Assembly (NCBI RefSeq): GCF_965276875.1
Contig: NZ_OZ255701.1
Location: 1,922,001-1,986,000 of the forward strand
Length of the DNA stretch: 64,000 nucleotides
Source of the DNA: Lichenicoccus sp965276875
GTDB taxonomy: Bacteria; Pseudomonadota; Alphaproteobacteria; Acetobacterales; Acetobacteraceae
Reading direction: 5' to 3'
The notes under the pieces were generated by a model, which worked only from the letters and a program-made list of their open reading frames with translations, was not told the DNA's origin and searched no databases. This document shows, in pieces, positions 52,372 through 60,200 of the stretch. Every line of letters begins with the position of its first letter. The stretch's first letter is position 1. A program made the translations under genes and the position numbers.

Positions 52372-53140
52372 CGTGCGGCAGCGACACGTCAGACTCCGAC
52401 CCCGCCTGCACGGAGGCATCTTTGACCTGCGCATCGACCGCAAGATCGCCAGTGCCGCGCATGATTGCGGCAAACTGGTCGATCCGGCCGGAGCGGATCA
52501 GGACATCGCCGGTGCCGGTGGCGGTCAGCCCGACGCTGGCCGCCTGAATATGCCGGATGACGATATCGCCGCTGCCGGAATGGCTGAGATGCAGGTCGCC
52601 GTCGAGCCTGGCGACGGTGAGATCGCCGCTGCCCGTCATCGTGCCGTCGAGGGCGCCGGCGCGCGCGATGACCACGTCGCCGCTGCCGTGAATACTCAGA
52701 TGGACCGCGCCGGTGAAATCGCCCAGAGTCAGGTCGGTCGCGCCGGACTGCGCGATGGTCAGCATCATCGACGCCGGCGCGTGCACCACCAGGTCGGGCG
52801 CGCCGCCGGCGCAATCGCCTTGCAGGACCATTTGCGAGCCGCCGCTCAGATGCAGACCACGCGTATCGCCGCCATCGACCAGCACCTTATCGTTCAGGCC
52901 CGGCTGCGGCACCAGTCGGATACTGCCGGCACAGGGGAGCGCCAGGGTCAGCGAATCGCCGGTCGCCGACAGCGTCGGGGCCGCCACGCCCTGGGTGAAC
53001 TTCGGCGCCAGCACAGCCTTGTCGTTGCCGCCGCTGATGACGGCGATGGCAACGCCCGTGCCGACGAGCAACCAGAATGCGCGGCGCCGTCGCATGCGGA
53101 TGTCGGCGGCGCGGGCGGGGTCGGTGATCTCAAACACCAC
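52328..53140 (-). CDS. GIN/DUF2807-domain (toastrack) envelope protein in the psp operon
   Basis: 270 residues. Residues 15-38 form a membrane helix or signal anchor (RAFWLLVGTGVAIAVISGG). The rest is a beta-solenoid of repeated short strands: SGATDLTLGDF, GSGDVVIARA, GSGDLTVARL, GSGDIVIRHI and GTGDVLIRSG. Such DUF2807 domains are found with PspC in many bacteria and are thought to act in envelope sensing. It directly follows pspC with no gap, so it is probably part of the same transcript. It is the last gene of that operon and overlaps the convergent methyltransferase gene. Confidence 0.85.
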   Translation of the reverse strand: MVFEITDPARAADIRMRRRRAFWLLVGTGVAIAVISGGNDKAVLAPKFTQGVAAPTLSATGDSLTLALPCAGSIRLVPQPGLNDKVLVDGGDTRGLHLSGGSQMVLQGDCAGGAPDLVVHAPASMMLTIAQSGATDLTLGDFTGAVHLSIHGSGDVVIARAGALDGTMTGSGDLTVARLDGDLHLSHSGSGDIVIRHIQAASVGLTATGTGDVLIRSGRIDQFAAIMRGTGDLAVDAQVKDASVQAGSESDVSLPHVTGRLERSVPAQPR

Positions 53141-53497
53141 TCACTCCCCCATCTGGCGAAAGCCGCGGTCCAGCTCGAACGCGCTGGAGGTGACGAAGGC
53201 CTCGATCCGCTTCAGCCTCGGCTCCAGCGCCTGCAGGCGGTGCCGCAGCAGTGCGTTGTCGTGGGAGGTCCTGCGTGGGGCTTCAGCGGCTTGTCGTGCC
53301 GCAATCGGCCCGCGCCGCAGCAGCATCGACAGCGCCAGATAGGCGAGACCGGTGGGCAGCACGAGGAACAGCAGGGTGACAATTCGCACCATCGGCAGCG
53401 GCAGGTCGAGATCCTCGGCAAGACCGATGCAGACGCCGCTCAGCATCGCACCATGGTCGCGGCGCCAGACGCGCCTGCGGTCGCGCAAACCGGTCAC
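53141..53497 (-). CDS. pspC: PspC-domain envelope stress protein
   Basis: 118 residues. The PspC domain is DHGAMLSGVCIGLAEDLDL, then a hydrophobic stretch VRIVTLLFLVLPTGLAYLALSML (residues about 38-62). A C-terminal helical part (ALLRHRLQALEPRLKRIEAF) could form a coiled coil. In the phage-shock system PspC senses membrane stress and binds PspA or PspF with PspB. The start overlaps the pspB stop by four bases. Confidence 0.88.
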   Translation of the reverse strand: MTGLRDRRRVWRRDHGAMLSGVCIGLAEDLDLPLPMVRIVTLLFLVLPTGLAYLALSMLLRRGPIAARQAAEAPRRTSHDNALLRHRLQALEPRLKRIEAFVTSSAFELDRGFRQMGE

Positions 53498-53754
53498 AGC
53501 GGCACCCGGCTGCGCCAGCCGGCGACCTCGGAATCGAGCACCCGTTCGAGATTGTCGATCCGCTGCTCCATGCGGCGCGCGAGTTCGCTCATCTCGGCCA
53601 GCGCCCGCTGCTCCTCGTGGCTCAGACCCTGCACGTTCATCTGCCGCATCCGGCTTTCATGGCGCATGCGGATCAGGAAGAACGCGAGCACCATGCCGCC
53701 GAGCGGGACCAGGAACGGGCCCAGCACAGCGACGATCGAGGCGATGGAGTCCAT
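53494..53754 (-). CDS. pspB: PspB-like envelope stress protein
   Basis: 86 residues. One N-terminal membrane helix (residues 6-30) is followed by a coiled coil of charged residues (EEQRALAEMSELARRMEQRI), with the PspB-like ending. It would pair with PspC to signal membrane damage. It lies 25 bases after the pspA stop. Identification rests on size, layout and position. Confidence 0.8.
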   Translation of the reverse strand: MDSIASIVAVLGPFLVPLGGMVLAFFLIRMRHESRMRQMNVQGLSHEEQRALAEMSELARRMEQRIDNLERVLDSEVAGWRSRVPL

Positions 53755-53779
53755 GGACTTCTCCTAATGGCGGACCGGA

Positions 53780-54463
53780 TCAGGATGTGGCCGGCCCCTC
53801 GCTTGCATCCCGCTTCAGCCTCGCCTTCATCGCGTGCAGCTCGCCCTCGACCGCCTCGTCGGCTTCCAGACCAGCCAGTTCGTCGGCGAGCGAACGACGA
53901 CCCAGATCATAGGACTCCGCGCGGCCTTCGAGAACGTCGAGATTGCGCTCGACCTGCTCGAAGCGGCCAAACGCGTCGGTGATCCGCTCGTCATACAGCG
54001 TCTCGCGCAGCTTCACCCGCGAACTCGCCAAGCCATGCCGCGACACCAGCGCCTGCTCGCGCGACTTGGCATCGGCGAGCTTGGCCTGCAGCTTGGCGAT
54101 GTCGTCATTCTGCTGGGCCAGGCCGCTTGCGATCTGGTTGCGTTGCGACTCCAGATCCTCCCGCGCCCGCGCCACATGCGCACGCGCCTGCAGCGCACCG
54201 CGGGCGAGGTCCTCGCGGTCACGTGACAGCGCCAGCTCAGCCTTGCGCTGCCACTCCGCCTCGTCACGCGACAGCATCGCCAGACGGCGTTCAATCTCCT
54301 TGCGCTCGGCGATGGTCTGCACCGCCGCCGAACGCACCTCGACCAGCGTGTCCTCCATCTCCTGGATGATCAGGCGGATGATCTTTCGTGGGTCTTCGGC
54401 GCGCGCGACGATCGCATTGATATTCGAGTTCACGATGTCGGTCAGCCGGGAGAAGATGCTCAT
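53780..54463 (-). CDS. pspA: Phage shock protein A
   Basis: 227 residues, the usual length. The amphipathic start MSIFSRLTDIVNSNINAIV binds membranes and EDPRKIIRLIIQEMEDTLVE near residue 24 is the family signature. The rest is a long coiled coil to about residue 210. PspA polymerises on damaged inner membrane (ESCRT-III-like) and inhibits PspF when bound to it. CAGGA lies eight bases before the ATG at 54463. A sigma-54 promoter lies upstream. It heads the operon pspA-pspB-pspC-GIN. Confidence 0.96.
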   Translation of the reverse strand: MSIFSRLTDIVNSNINAIVARAEDPRKIIRLIIQEMEDTLVEVRSAAVQTIAERKEIERRLAMLSRDEAEWQRKAELALSRDREDLARGALQARAHVARAREDLESQRNQIASGLAQQNDDIAKLQAKLADAKSREQALVSRHGLASSRVKLRETLYDERITDAFGRFEQVERNLDVLEGRAESYDLGRRSLADELAGLEADEAVEGELHAMKARLKRDASEGPATS

Positions 54464-54503
54464 GCGCGTTGTCCTGGTTGCTGCCTCTTGCTGTCTCTGA
54501 CAG

Positions 54504-54520
54504 AGCAGTTTGCATGCCAA
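54504..54520 (-). promoter_or_regulatory. Sigma-54 (-24/-12) promoter of the psp operon
   Basis: Read on the minus strand the sequence is TTGGCATGCAAACTGCT, with GG and GC exactly ten bases apart as in the consensus TGGCAC-N5-TTGC. One base of the -12 element differs (CTGC for TTGC). Transcription would begin near 54493, about 30 bases before the pspA ATG. The divergent activator PspF is a sigma-54 enhancer-binding protein with the GAFTGA loop, which supports the call. Confidence 0.8.
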
Positions 54521-54623
54521 GCCGGCTCCTTTGCCAAGGCTCTGAAATCACTCGCGCAAGTTGCCCCCCTTGGCGGATGCGTGGCAGAAGGCAACAGATC
54601 GGCTGTCAAAAGGAGACCAAGAC

Positions 54624-55658
54624 TTGGCGCGTTCGGCCAACCTCTCCGAGGACTCCGCAACCCCGCTCGGCGAGGCGCCGGTGTTCCGGGAGATGCTGGC
54701 GCATGTCTCGCAGGCGGCGCCGTTGAACCGGCCAGTGCTGGTGATCGGCGAGCGCGGCACCGGCAAGGAGCTCGTCGCCAGCCGCCTTGCCTTCCTCTCG
54801 CCACGCTGGGAGCGGCCGTTCATCAAGCTGAACTGCGCGGTGCTGGGCGAGGCACTGCTGGACAGTGAATTGTTCGGCCACGAGGCCGGCGCCTTCACCG
54901 GGGCCACCCGCCGCCGGCCAGGACGCTTCGAACTCGCCGACGGCGGCACACTGTTCCTCGACGAGGTCGCCACCGCCTCGCTCGCTGTGCAGGAGAAGCT
55001 GTTGCGGGTCATCGAATATGGCAGCTTCGAGAGGGTTGGCGGCAGCGACACGCAGCGGGTCGACGTCCGCGTCGTCGCCGCCACCAACGCCGACCTGCCA
55101 GCCATGGCCAAGGCCGGGACCTTCCGCGCCGACCTGCTCGATCGGCTGGCCTTCGACGTCATCGCGGTGCCGCCGCTTCGTGCGCGACCCGACGACATCG
55201 CCCTCCTTGCCGGGCACTTCGCCATCCGCATGACACGCGAGCTTGGTCGCGAGATGTTCGCGGGGTTCGGCCCTGACGCTATCGCGGAACTGCGCGGTTA
55301 TACCTGGCCGGGAAATGTCCGCGAATTGCGCAACGTCGTCGAGCGTAGCGTCTATAGGTTGGCCGATCCGGCCAAGCCGGTCACGCGCATCGTCTTGGAT
55401 CCGTTTCCGGCCGTCCCCGGCTCCGGCAACGGCATCAGCACCGATCCCATCGCCACCCCTGCGGCCGACGGCACCGACTTCACGGCGCGCACCCGCGCGT
55501 TTGAGGAGTCCCTGTTGCAGGCGGCGTTGGCAAGCAACAGGTTCAACCAGCGCGCGGCTTCACGCGCGCTGGGACTGACCTATTATCAATTCAGGCACCA
55601 CCTGAAGTCGCACGGCCTGCTGCGTGGTCCCGACAGCGTCAAGGACCCCGCTGTGTAG
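54624..55658 (+). CDS. pspF: PspF-like sigma-54 activator of the psp operon
   Basis: 344 residues. AAA+ domain: Walker A GERGTGKELVASRL near residue 45, the sigma-54-contacting loop GAFTGATRRRPGRFE near residue 88, Walker B LFLDEVATA near residue 112 and WPGNVRELRNVVERS near residue 230. The C-terminal Fis-type helix-turn-helix is NRFNQRAASRALGLTYYQFR near residue 310. There is no N-terminal sensor domain, as in PspF, so control is by PspA binding. The start is TTG at 54624, because AGGAGA lies seven bases upstream; a longer frame opens at 54561. It is divergent from pspA. Confidence 0.92.
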   Translation: MARSANLSEDSATPLGEAPVFREMLAHVSQAAPLNRPVLVIGERGTGKELVASRLAFLSPRWERPFIKLNCAVLGEALLDSELFGHEAGAFTGATRRRPGRFELADGGTLFLDEVATASLAVQEKLLRVIEYGSFERVGGSDTQRVDVRVVAATNADLPAMAKAGTFRADLLDRLAFDVIAVPPLRARPDDIALLAGHFAIRMTRELGREMFAGFGPDAIAELRGYTWPGNVRELRNVVERSVYRLADPAKPVTRIVLDPFPAVPGSGNGISTDPIATPAADGTDFTARTRAFEESLLQAALASNRFNQRAASRALGLTYYQFRHHLKSHGLLRGPDSVKDPAV

Positions 55659-55660
55659 CG

Positions 55661-56587
55661 TCACGCGTTGGAGGTGATGACGCCGTTGACCTTGTTGGGG
55701 AAGAAGCCATAGGGCGCGGACGTGGCGCCGCCATAGGCGATATTGAGCACCTGCGCCGGCGTGCGCCGGAACACCAGGCCGTTGGTATCGTTCGGCACGA
55801 TGTTATATGCATTGCCGGAGATCGTGGTGCCGATATCGTCGGCCACGCCCGAAAGCTTCGCCCGCAATGCCGAGATCGCGTCGGTGACCTGGCCGGCGCC
55901 GAGGTCTGACAGCAGCGTGCGGATCGCCCCGGCCTGGTAGGATTCCGTGCCGAGCAAGCCGGCAGCGGCGGCGATGTTGTTCGGGCCGGTGAGCAGGGCG
56001 GCCGCACCCGCCAGCGCGGTGACACAGACGTCCTCGATCACATAAGCTCCGATCAGGAACGAGATCGGGTCGCCGAACGGGTTGAAGGTCTGGCTGGCGT
56101 TGATCAGTCCAGCCGCCCTGGCGAGAACGCTCCAGGCGGTGCCCAAATCGATCGAAGGCTCCGCGATGGCGGCAGTGCCGGTAGCCGCGCGGATGAATTC
56201 GACATGCGCCATCTCGTCAATGGCCAGACGCTGCGCAAAGGCTTCGATCGCCGAGCCGTTCCACGGCACCACGCTGCCACCCGTCACGGTTCCCTGGGTG
56301 CCGGTGCCGGTGAGCAGGTTGGCGGCGAGGCCACTACCGGTGAGTGCCCGGAGGTAGTACTCCGCGCCGAGATATTCGAAGTTCAAGGCGAAATTGAAGA
56401 TGTCGTCGTCGGTAGGTGGCGCCGCCTCGGCTGCGCTGCTGCTGGCGACAACGCCGGCGATCGATCCGGCTATCGCGGTGCCCATGGCGCCGATGCCGAC
56501 GCGCTGCACCAGGCTTCGCCGGCTGCGCTCCCGGGGCGGCTCGACTAGCGCAGGAGCAACCGGAAGGTCAATGTCGGTATGTAGCAT
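55661..56587 (-). CDS. Exported ferritin-like domain protein
   Basis: 308 residues. A twin-Arg-like signal (RRSLVQRVGIGAMGTAIAG) covers residues 20-55. The ferritin-like four-helix region starts DDDIFNFALNFEYLGAEYYL near residue 65, with LAIDEMAHVEFIRAATG near residue 125 providing E and EXXH residues, and a third helix AYVIEDVCVTALAGAAALL near residue 185. The C-terminal 60 residues are not ferritin-like. It matches the Ferritin_2 group of stress and desiccation proteins (Rds1-like). GAGGAA lies seven bases before the ATG. The longer upstream frame overlaps the DoxX gene and is not supported. Confidence 0.85.
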   Translation of the reverse strand: MLHTDIDLPVAPALVEPPRERSRRSLVQRVGIGAMGTAIAGSIAGVVASSSAAEAAPPTDDDIFNFALNFEYLGAEYYLRALTGSGLAANLLTGTGTQGTVTGGSVVPWNGSAIEAFAQRLAIDEMAHVEFIRAATGTAAIAEPSIDLGTAWSVLARAAGLINASQTFNPFGDPISFLIGAYVIEDVCVTALAGAAALLTGPNNIAAAAGLLGTESYQAGAIRTLLSDLGAGQVTDAISALRAKLSGVADDIGTTISGNAYNIVPNDTNGLVFRRTPAQVLNIAYGGATSAPYGFFPNKVNGVITSNA

Positions 56588-56655
56588 GGAACGTTCCTCG
56601 CAACGGATTCCCGGTGCAAAGGCGGCTGCCGTAAGGAAGGTTGCCGTAAGGCCTC

Positions 56656-57090
56656 CTACACGTTTTCGTCGTTGCGTCGCCCGCGAAACGGCCAGTCGAT
56701 CACGCCGCCGCAGAACAGCGCCCACCAGACCAGCACCGGCTGGAAGGCGAGCCGCGGTGCGTGATAGGCCCAACCCAGACGCCTCCCGTCGATCGCGACA
56801 TGGTCGAAGGCGTGCTTGATGTTGGCCGGGTAGACGCACACCGCATACAGCGCCAGCATGATGCCGGCGAGCCGCCGCAGACGAACGCTGAGCAGCGCCG
56901 CCGCACCGAGCAATTCGCATACACCCGTTGCGATCACCGTCTGCGTCGGCCAAGGCACCCAGTCCGGCACGATCCGTACGAAGCTGGCGGTGTTGCGCAA
57001 ATGGAAGATGCCGGCGACGAGGTAGACCGCCGCGAGCGTCCAACGCAGTCCGGTGCGCAATCTTTCGAGTAGCGGGCGCTCAGGCGGCAT
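56656..57090 (-). CDS. DoxX-family membrane protein
   Basis: 144 residues, four membrane helices. LAAVYLVAGIFHLRNTASF near residue 18 and GVCELLGAAALLSVRLRRL near residue 56 are family features. DoxX-like proteins are small quinone- or redox-linked membrane proteins of uncertain role. The 5' end overlaps the aminopeptidase gene by 11 bases, so the two are probably co-transcribed. Confidence 0.85.
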   Translation of the reverse strand: MPPERPLLERLRTGLRWTLAAVYLVAGIFHLRNTASFVRIVPDWVPWPTQTVIATGVCELLGAAALLSVRLRRLAGIMLALYAVCVYPANIKHAFDHVAIDGRRLGWAYHAPRLAFQPVLVWWALFCGGVIDWPFRGRRNDENV

Positions 57091-58339
57091 CGACCCATTC
57101 GCCGCCGCGCATCAAAGGCGCGCGGCCGCCGGCGTCGAGCCCGTCCACCTCGATCTCGCCCGAGCCGATCATCCAGTCGATATGGATCAGGCTCGAATTC
57201 GCGCCGCGCGCCGCGAGCGCGGACGCATCGAGGCTGGTGCCGCCGTCGAGGCAGGAGCCATAGGCCTGGCCGAGGGCGATATGGCTCGCCGCGTTCTCGT
57301 CGAACAGCGTGTTCTGGAACAACAGCCCGCTTTGCGAAATCGGCGAGCCGTGCGGCACCAGCGCCACCTCGCCCAGCCTGCGGGCGCCGTCATCGGTGCC
57401 GAGCACGCGTTCAAGCACGGTCTCGCCGCGGCTGGCCGTCGCATCGACAATCCGGCCGCCCTCGAAGCGGACCGCGATCTCCTCGATCAGGGTGCCCTGG
57501 TAGGAGAGCGGCTTGGTGGCGCGCACATGGCCGTCGACGCGGTCCTTGTGCGGCGCCGTGAACACCTCCTCGGTCGGGATGTTGGGCAGGCAGGTGATGC
57601 CGTTCCTGGCGGTGCCGGAACCGCCGAGCCAGCGATGTCCGTTGGCCAGCCCGACGGTGAGATCGGTGCCGGGACCGCGGAAATGCAGGGCATCGAAGGC
57701 ACGGTCGTTGAGCATGGCGGCGCGGGCGTGCAGGGCGGCATCGTGCGCCTGCCAGGCGGCCACCGGATCGGGCCCATCGAGACGCGAGGCGGCGAAAATC
57801 GCGCTCCACAACCGCGACAGCGCCACCTCCTCCGGCTCGCCTGGAAACATCGTGCGCGCCCAGGCCGGGGTGGCGCAGGCGACGATGTTCCAGTTGATGG
57901 CAAAGCCGGTGATCAGCCCGAGGGCGGCCTGGTTGGCGCGCGCGTTTGCGCGATTGGCGCGCGCGACGCGGTCCGGATCCTGCCCTGACAACAATGCCGG
58001 ATCCTCGCCGGTAATCGCGAGCCGGGCGGCATTGTTGCGAAACGCATTGGCGATCCCGTCCGCGAGCCAGGTGGCGGCGACGTCGAACGCGGTGTCTGGC
58101 GCATGGACGAAGCGGGCGCGCGCAGACACCCCATCGACATACAGGCAGGTGACCAGCGAGGCGCCGGCTTTGTAGGCGTGCTCGGTGACGCGGCGGACCA
58201 GCGGCGCCGCCTCCAGCGGTGCGGTGATCACCAGCTCCTGGTCATGCGCGAGATTGAGCCCGACCCGCACGCAGACCTGCGCCAAACGGTCGAGCATGGC
58301 ATCGTGGGACGTGTGATCGAGCTGGGCCGTGCCGTCCAT
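57080..58339 (-). CDS. M29-family (thermophilic-type) aminopeptidase
   Basis: 419 residues. The family's metal ligands lie in the C-terminal half: IPTEEVFTAPHKDRVDG near residue 250 (Glu residues), FDENAASHIALGQAYGSC near residue 340 (Glu, His) and SSLIHIDWMIG near residue 383 (His, Asp). It removes N-terminal residues from peptides as a metal-dependent dimer. GAGGAGA lies about nine bases before the ATG at 58339. No signal peptide is present. Confidence 0.92.
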   Translation of the reverse strand: MDGTAQLDHTSHDAMLDRLAQVCVRVGLNLAHDQELVITAPLEAAPLVRRVTEHAYKAGASLVTCLYVDGVSARARFVHAPDTAFDVAATWLADGIANAFRNNAARLAITGEDPALLSGQDPDRVARANRANARANQAALGLITGFAINWNIVACATPAWARTMFPGEPEEVALSRLWSAIFAASRLDGPDPVAAWQAHDAALHARAAMLNDRAFDALHFRGPGTDLTVGLANGHRWLGGSGTARNGITCLPNIPTEEVFTAPHKDRVDGHVRATKPLSYQGTLIEEIAVRFEGGRIVDATASRGETVLERVLGTDDGARRLGEVALVPHGSPISQSGLLFQNTLFDENAASHIALGQAYGSCLDGGTSLDASALAARGANSSLIHIDWMIGSGEIEVDGLDAGGRAPLMRGGEWVDAA

Positions 58340-58514
58340 GTCAGGGTCTCCTCGCGTGGTTCGCAACGCAATTGCCTTGCAGCGTCGCGGCATTTTGTTG
58401 TGCCCTCTCGTCACAGCCGCCGCAACCATCGCACTTCTGGGCCTGCAACCATCTTCGTGCTGGCGCGTCGTTAAATCGAGACAACGAACCGTTTACCTCG
58501 CGGGAGCATCACCC

Positions 58515-58772
58515 ATGTCCATTATCGCCTGGATCATCCTCGGCCTCATCGCCGGCTTCATAGGCAGCAAGATCGTCAACAAATCCGGCGAGGGACTGAT
58601 TCTGGACATCGTTCTCGGCGTTGTTGGCGCCATCGTCGGAGGCTTCATTTTCCGACTGTTCGGTGCATCCGGCGTCAGTGGCATCAACATCTACAGCCTG
58701 ATCGTGGCCGTGATCGGCGCCATCGTCGTTTTGTTCGTCTATCACGCAGTGGTCGGCAGACGCACGGTCTGA
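58515..58772 (+). CDS. GlsB/YeaQ/YmgE-family small membrane protein
   Basis: 85 residues, three membrane helices with Gly-rich turns: IIAWIILGLIAGFIGSKIV, GLILDIVLGVVGAIVGGFI and a last helix from residue 60. This is the transglycosylase-associated (YmgE) family, usually induced by stress. CGGGAG lies eight bases before the ATG. No operon partner. Confidence 0.9.
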   Translation: MSIIAWIILGLIAGFIGSKIVNKSGEGLILDIVLGVVGAIVGGFIFRLFGASGVSGINIYSLIVAVIGAIVVLFVYHAVVGRRTV

Positions 58773-58798
58773 GCGATCAGCCCGGAGGTTAGCCGGGA

Positions 58799-59540
58799 TT
58801 ACGCAACGGCGGGCGCGGTGTGTCGTCTCTCGGGAAGCAGGACGAGTTTGCCGTGGGCATGGCCGCTGAGGCTGACGGCCAGCGCTGCTCGCCACGCCGC
58901 AAGTGGAAAGGTGTGCGCGACGGGCACAATGAACCGTCCCTCGGCGGCGCGTTGCGCGAACTCCCCAACCGCGTTGTAGCGTAAACCGCCCTCGAAGCTG
59001 TGGCGCACCCCGAGGTCCGTGGCGACGGGACCATGGTTGCTGACCGTGAGCACGCGCGTCCCATCGCCGCCGGCGATCCTGACGAGGTCGGGGAGCACGT
59101 TGCTGACCGGGCCGGCGTCCAGGATCAGGTCCGGCGCGCCTGAGGCGATAGCAATGACCCGCTCAACCATGCCGTCCGCGTAGGCGGTGACCTCGGCGCC
59201 AAGGGCGCGCATCCGGCCGGCAAAATTCTCGCCCGCGGCGGCGATCACCCGTGTGCCGCGCATGAGCGCCATCCGCACGGCGGCGAAGCCGATCATCGTT
59301 CCTGCTCCGTACAAAAACGGCGTGCTCCCGGGCGCCACTGCCAGGATGTCGAGGCTTCGACAGGCGGTCTCGACCGCCATCGGCAGCGCCGCGGCGTCAA
59401 CCAGATCGAGACCCTCCGGGACGGGCGTCCAAACGGCCATAACCGCCTCGTCCGACGCCCCGGCGCTCGCAAAACCCTGAAATCGGGCACGCCCAAAATT
59501 TTTTGCCCCAGATGGACGTCCGTTACGCCCTCGCCGAGCG
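58799..59540 (-). pseudogene. 5'-truncated, frameshifted zinc-type alcohol dehydrogenase (MDR)
   Basis: The C-terminal two thirds of a medium-chain dehydrogenase/quinone reductase are intact: PEGLDLVDAAALPMAVETAC, FLYGAGTMIGFAAVRMALMRG and LILDAGPVSNVLPDLVRIAG. Upstream, a piece of the N-terminal domain (SLGEGVTDVHLGQK) is in another frame. Adding one A to a run of six (59499-59504 on the plus strand is six Ts) would join the two as GQKNFGRARFQGFASAG. Nothing of the first 60 or so residues remains: beyond 59540 the DNA reads as tetR on the other strand. It is almost certainly dead. Confidence 0.75.
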
Positions 59541-60038
59541 ACCACAACCGCGGAGATTGCCGCCAGGCCCGGCCTCACGGAGCGGACCTTCTTCCGGCAT
59601 TTCCCGGACAAGCGGGAAGCGTTGTTCGACGGCGAAGCGGCATTCCGCAGCACCCTGAGCGATGCGATTGTCAGCGCGCCCCGAGAACTGGCCCCGATGG
59701 ATGCGCTGCTTTGCGCGTTTCGCGCGGTCGAGCCGACGTTCGAGCGCAATCGTTCCTTTACCGAGCCACGGAGGGAGATCATCGCTTGCACGCCCGCGCT
59801 ACGGGAACGGGTGCTGACGAAGACGGAGCACTTGATCAGCGCGGTGTCCGGAGCGTTAGGCCGCTGGGGTGTCGACGATGCCCTGGCAACACTCGCGGCT
59901 CAGGTCGGGATTGCCGCCCTCGGCTACGCGGTGAAAGCCTGGTTTGACGATCCGGGACCAGGCCTGGATACGCACCTGACGCACGCCTTCGCAACGCTGC
60001 ATTCCCTCTCGCCGAACAAAGCCAGAAGTGACGCCTGA
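59541..60038 (+). pseudogene. 5'-truncated TetR-family regulator
   Basis: The frame reads TTAEIAARPGLTERTFFRHF then PDKREALFDGEAAFR, the helix-turn-helix of a TetR repressor, and continues to a normal C-terminal ligand domain (166 codons in all). The first about 25 to 30 residues, including helix 1, are missing: before 59541 the DNA belongs to the divergent dehydrogenase. The only starts left inside are non-ATG (TTG at 59622), beyond the DNA-binding helix. It probably once controlled the dehydrogenase. Confidence 0.75.
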
Positions 60039-60066
60039 ACTGGACCTGCAAGTAGTCTGCAACGAG

Positions 60067-60085
60067 TCGGCTTTTGCAAAGCCGA
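60067..60085. terminator. Weak hairpin after the tetR remnant
   Basis: TCGGCTTT and AAAGCCGA form an eight-pair stem around a three-base loop. No run of T follows on either strand, so it would be a weak terminator at best. Confidence 0.3.
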
Positions 60086-60141
60086 ATAATTCATGCATCC
60101 CGCGTTGTCACTTACCTGTGAAGACTTGATTGAAGATCGTG

Positions 60142-60153
60142 GTTGGCCAACCC
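60142..60153. promoter_or_regulatory. 12-base palindrome upstream of the GH3 gene
   Basis: GGTTGGCCAACC is a perfect palindrome 48 bases before the GH3 start, in the expected promoter region. It could be an operator for a sugar-responsive regulator; no regulator gene of the LacI type is adjacent. Confidence 0.35.
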
Positions 60154-60191
60154 CGTTACTTTGCTATTAGCTTACAAAAAAATAACGGGGG
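60152..60191 (+). promoter_or_regulatory. Inverted repeat that overlaps the GH3 ribosome site
   Basis: CCCCGTTA (60152-60159) pairs with TAACGGGG (60184-60191) across a 24-base AT-rich loop. The right arm includes the first four G of the GGGGGA ribosome site (60188-60193), so folding would hide it. Whether the left arm is transcribed depends on the unknown start point. Confidence 0.4.
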
Positions 60192-60200
60192 AAAACCAAG

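Noticed and set aside
54224..54235. Possible second parS (TCACGTGA core) in pspA
   Set aside because: Only the central eight bases match; the flanks of the 16-base palindrome are absent and the site is inside a gene.
56588..57043. N-terminal extension of the ferritin-like protein
   Set aside because: Overlaps the DoxX gene in another frame; the ATG at 56587 has a good ribosome site and signal peptide.
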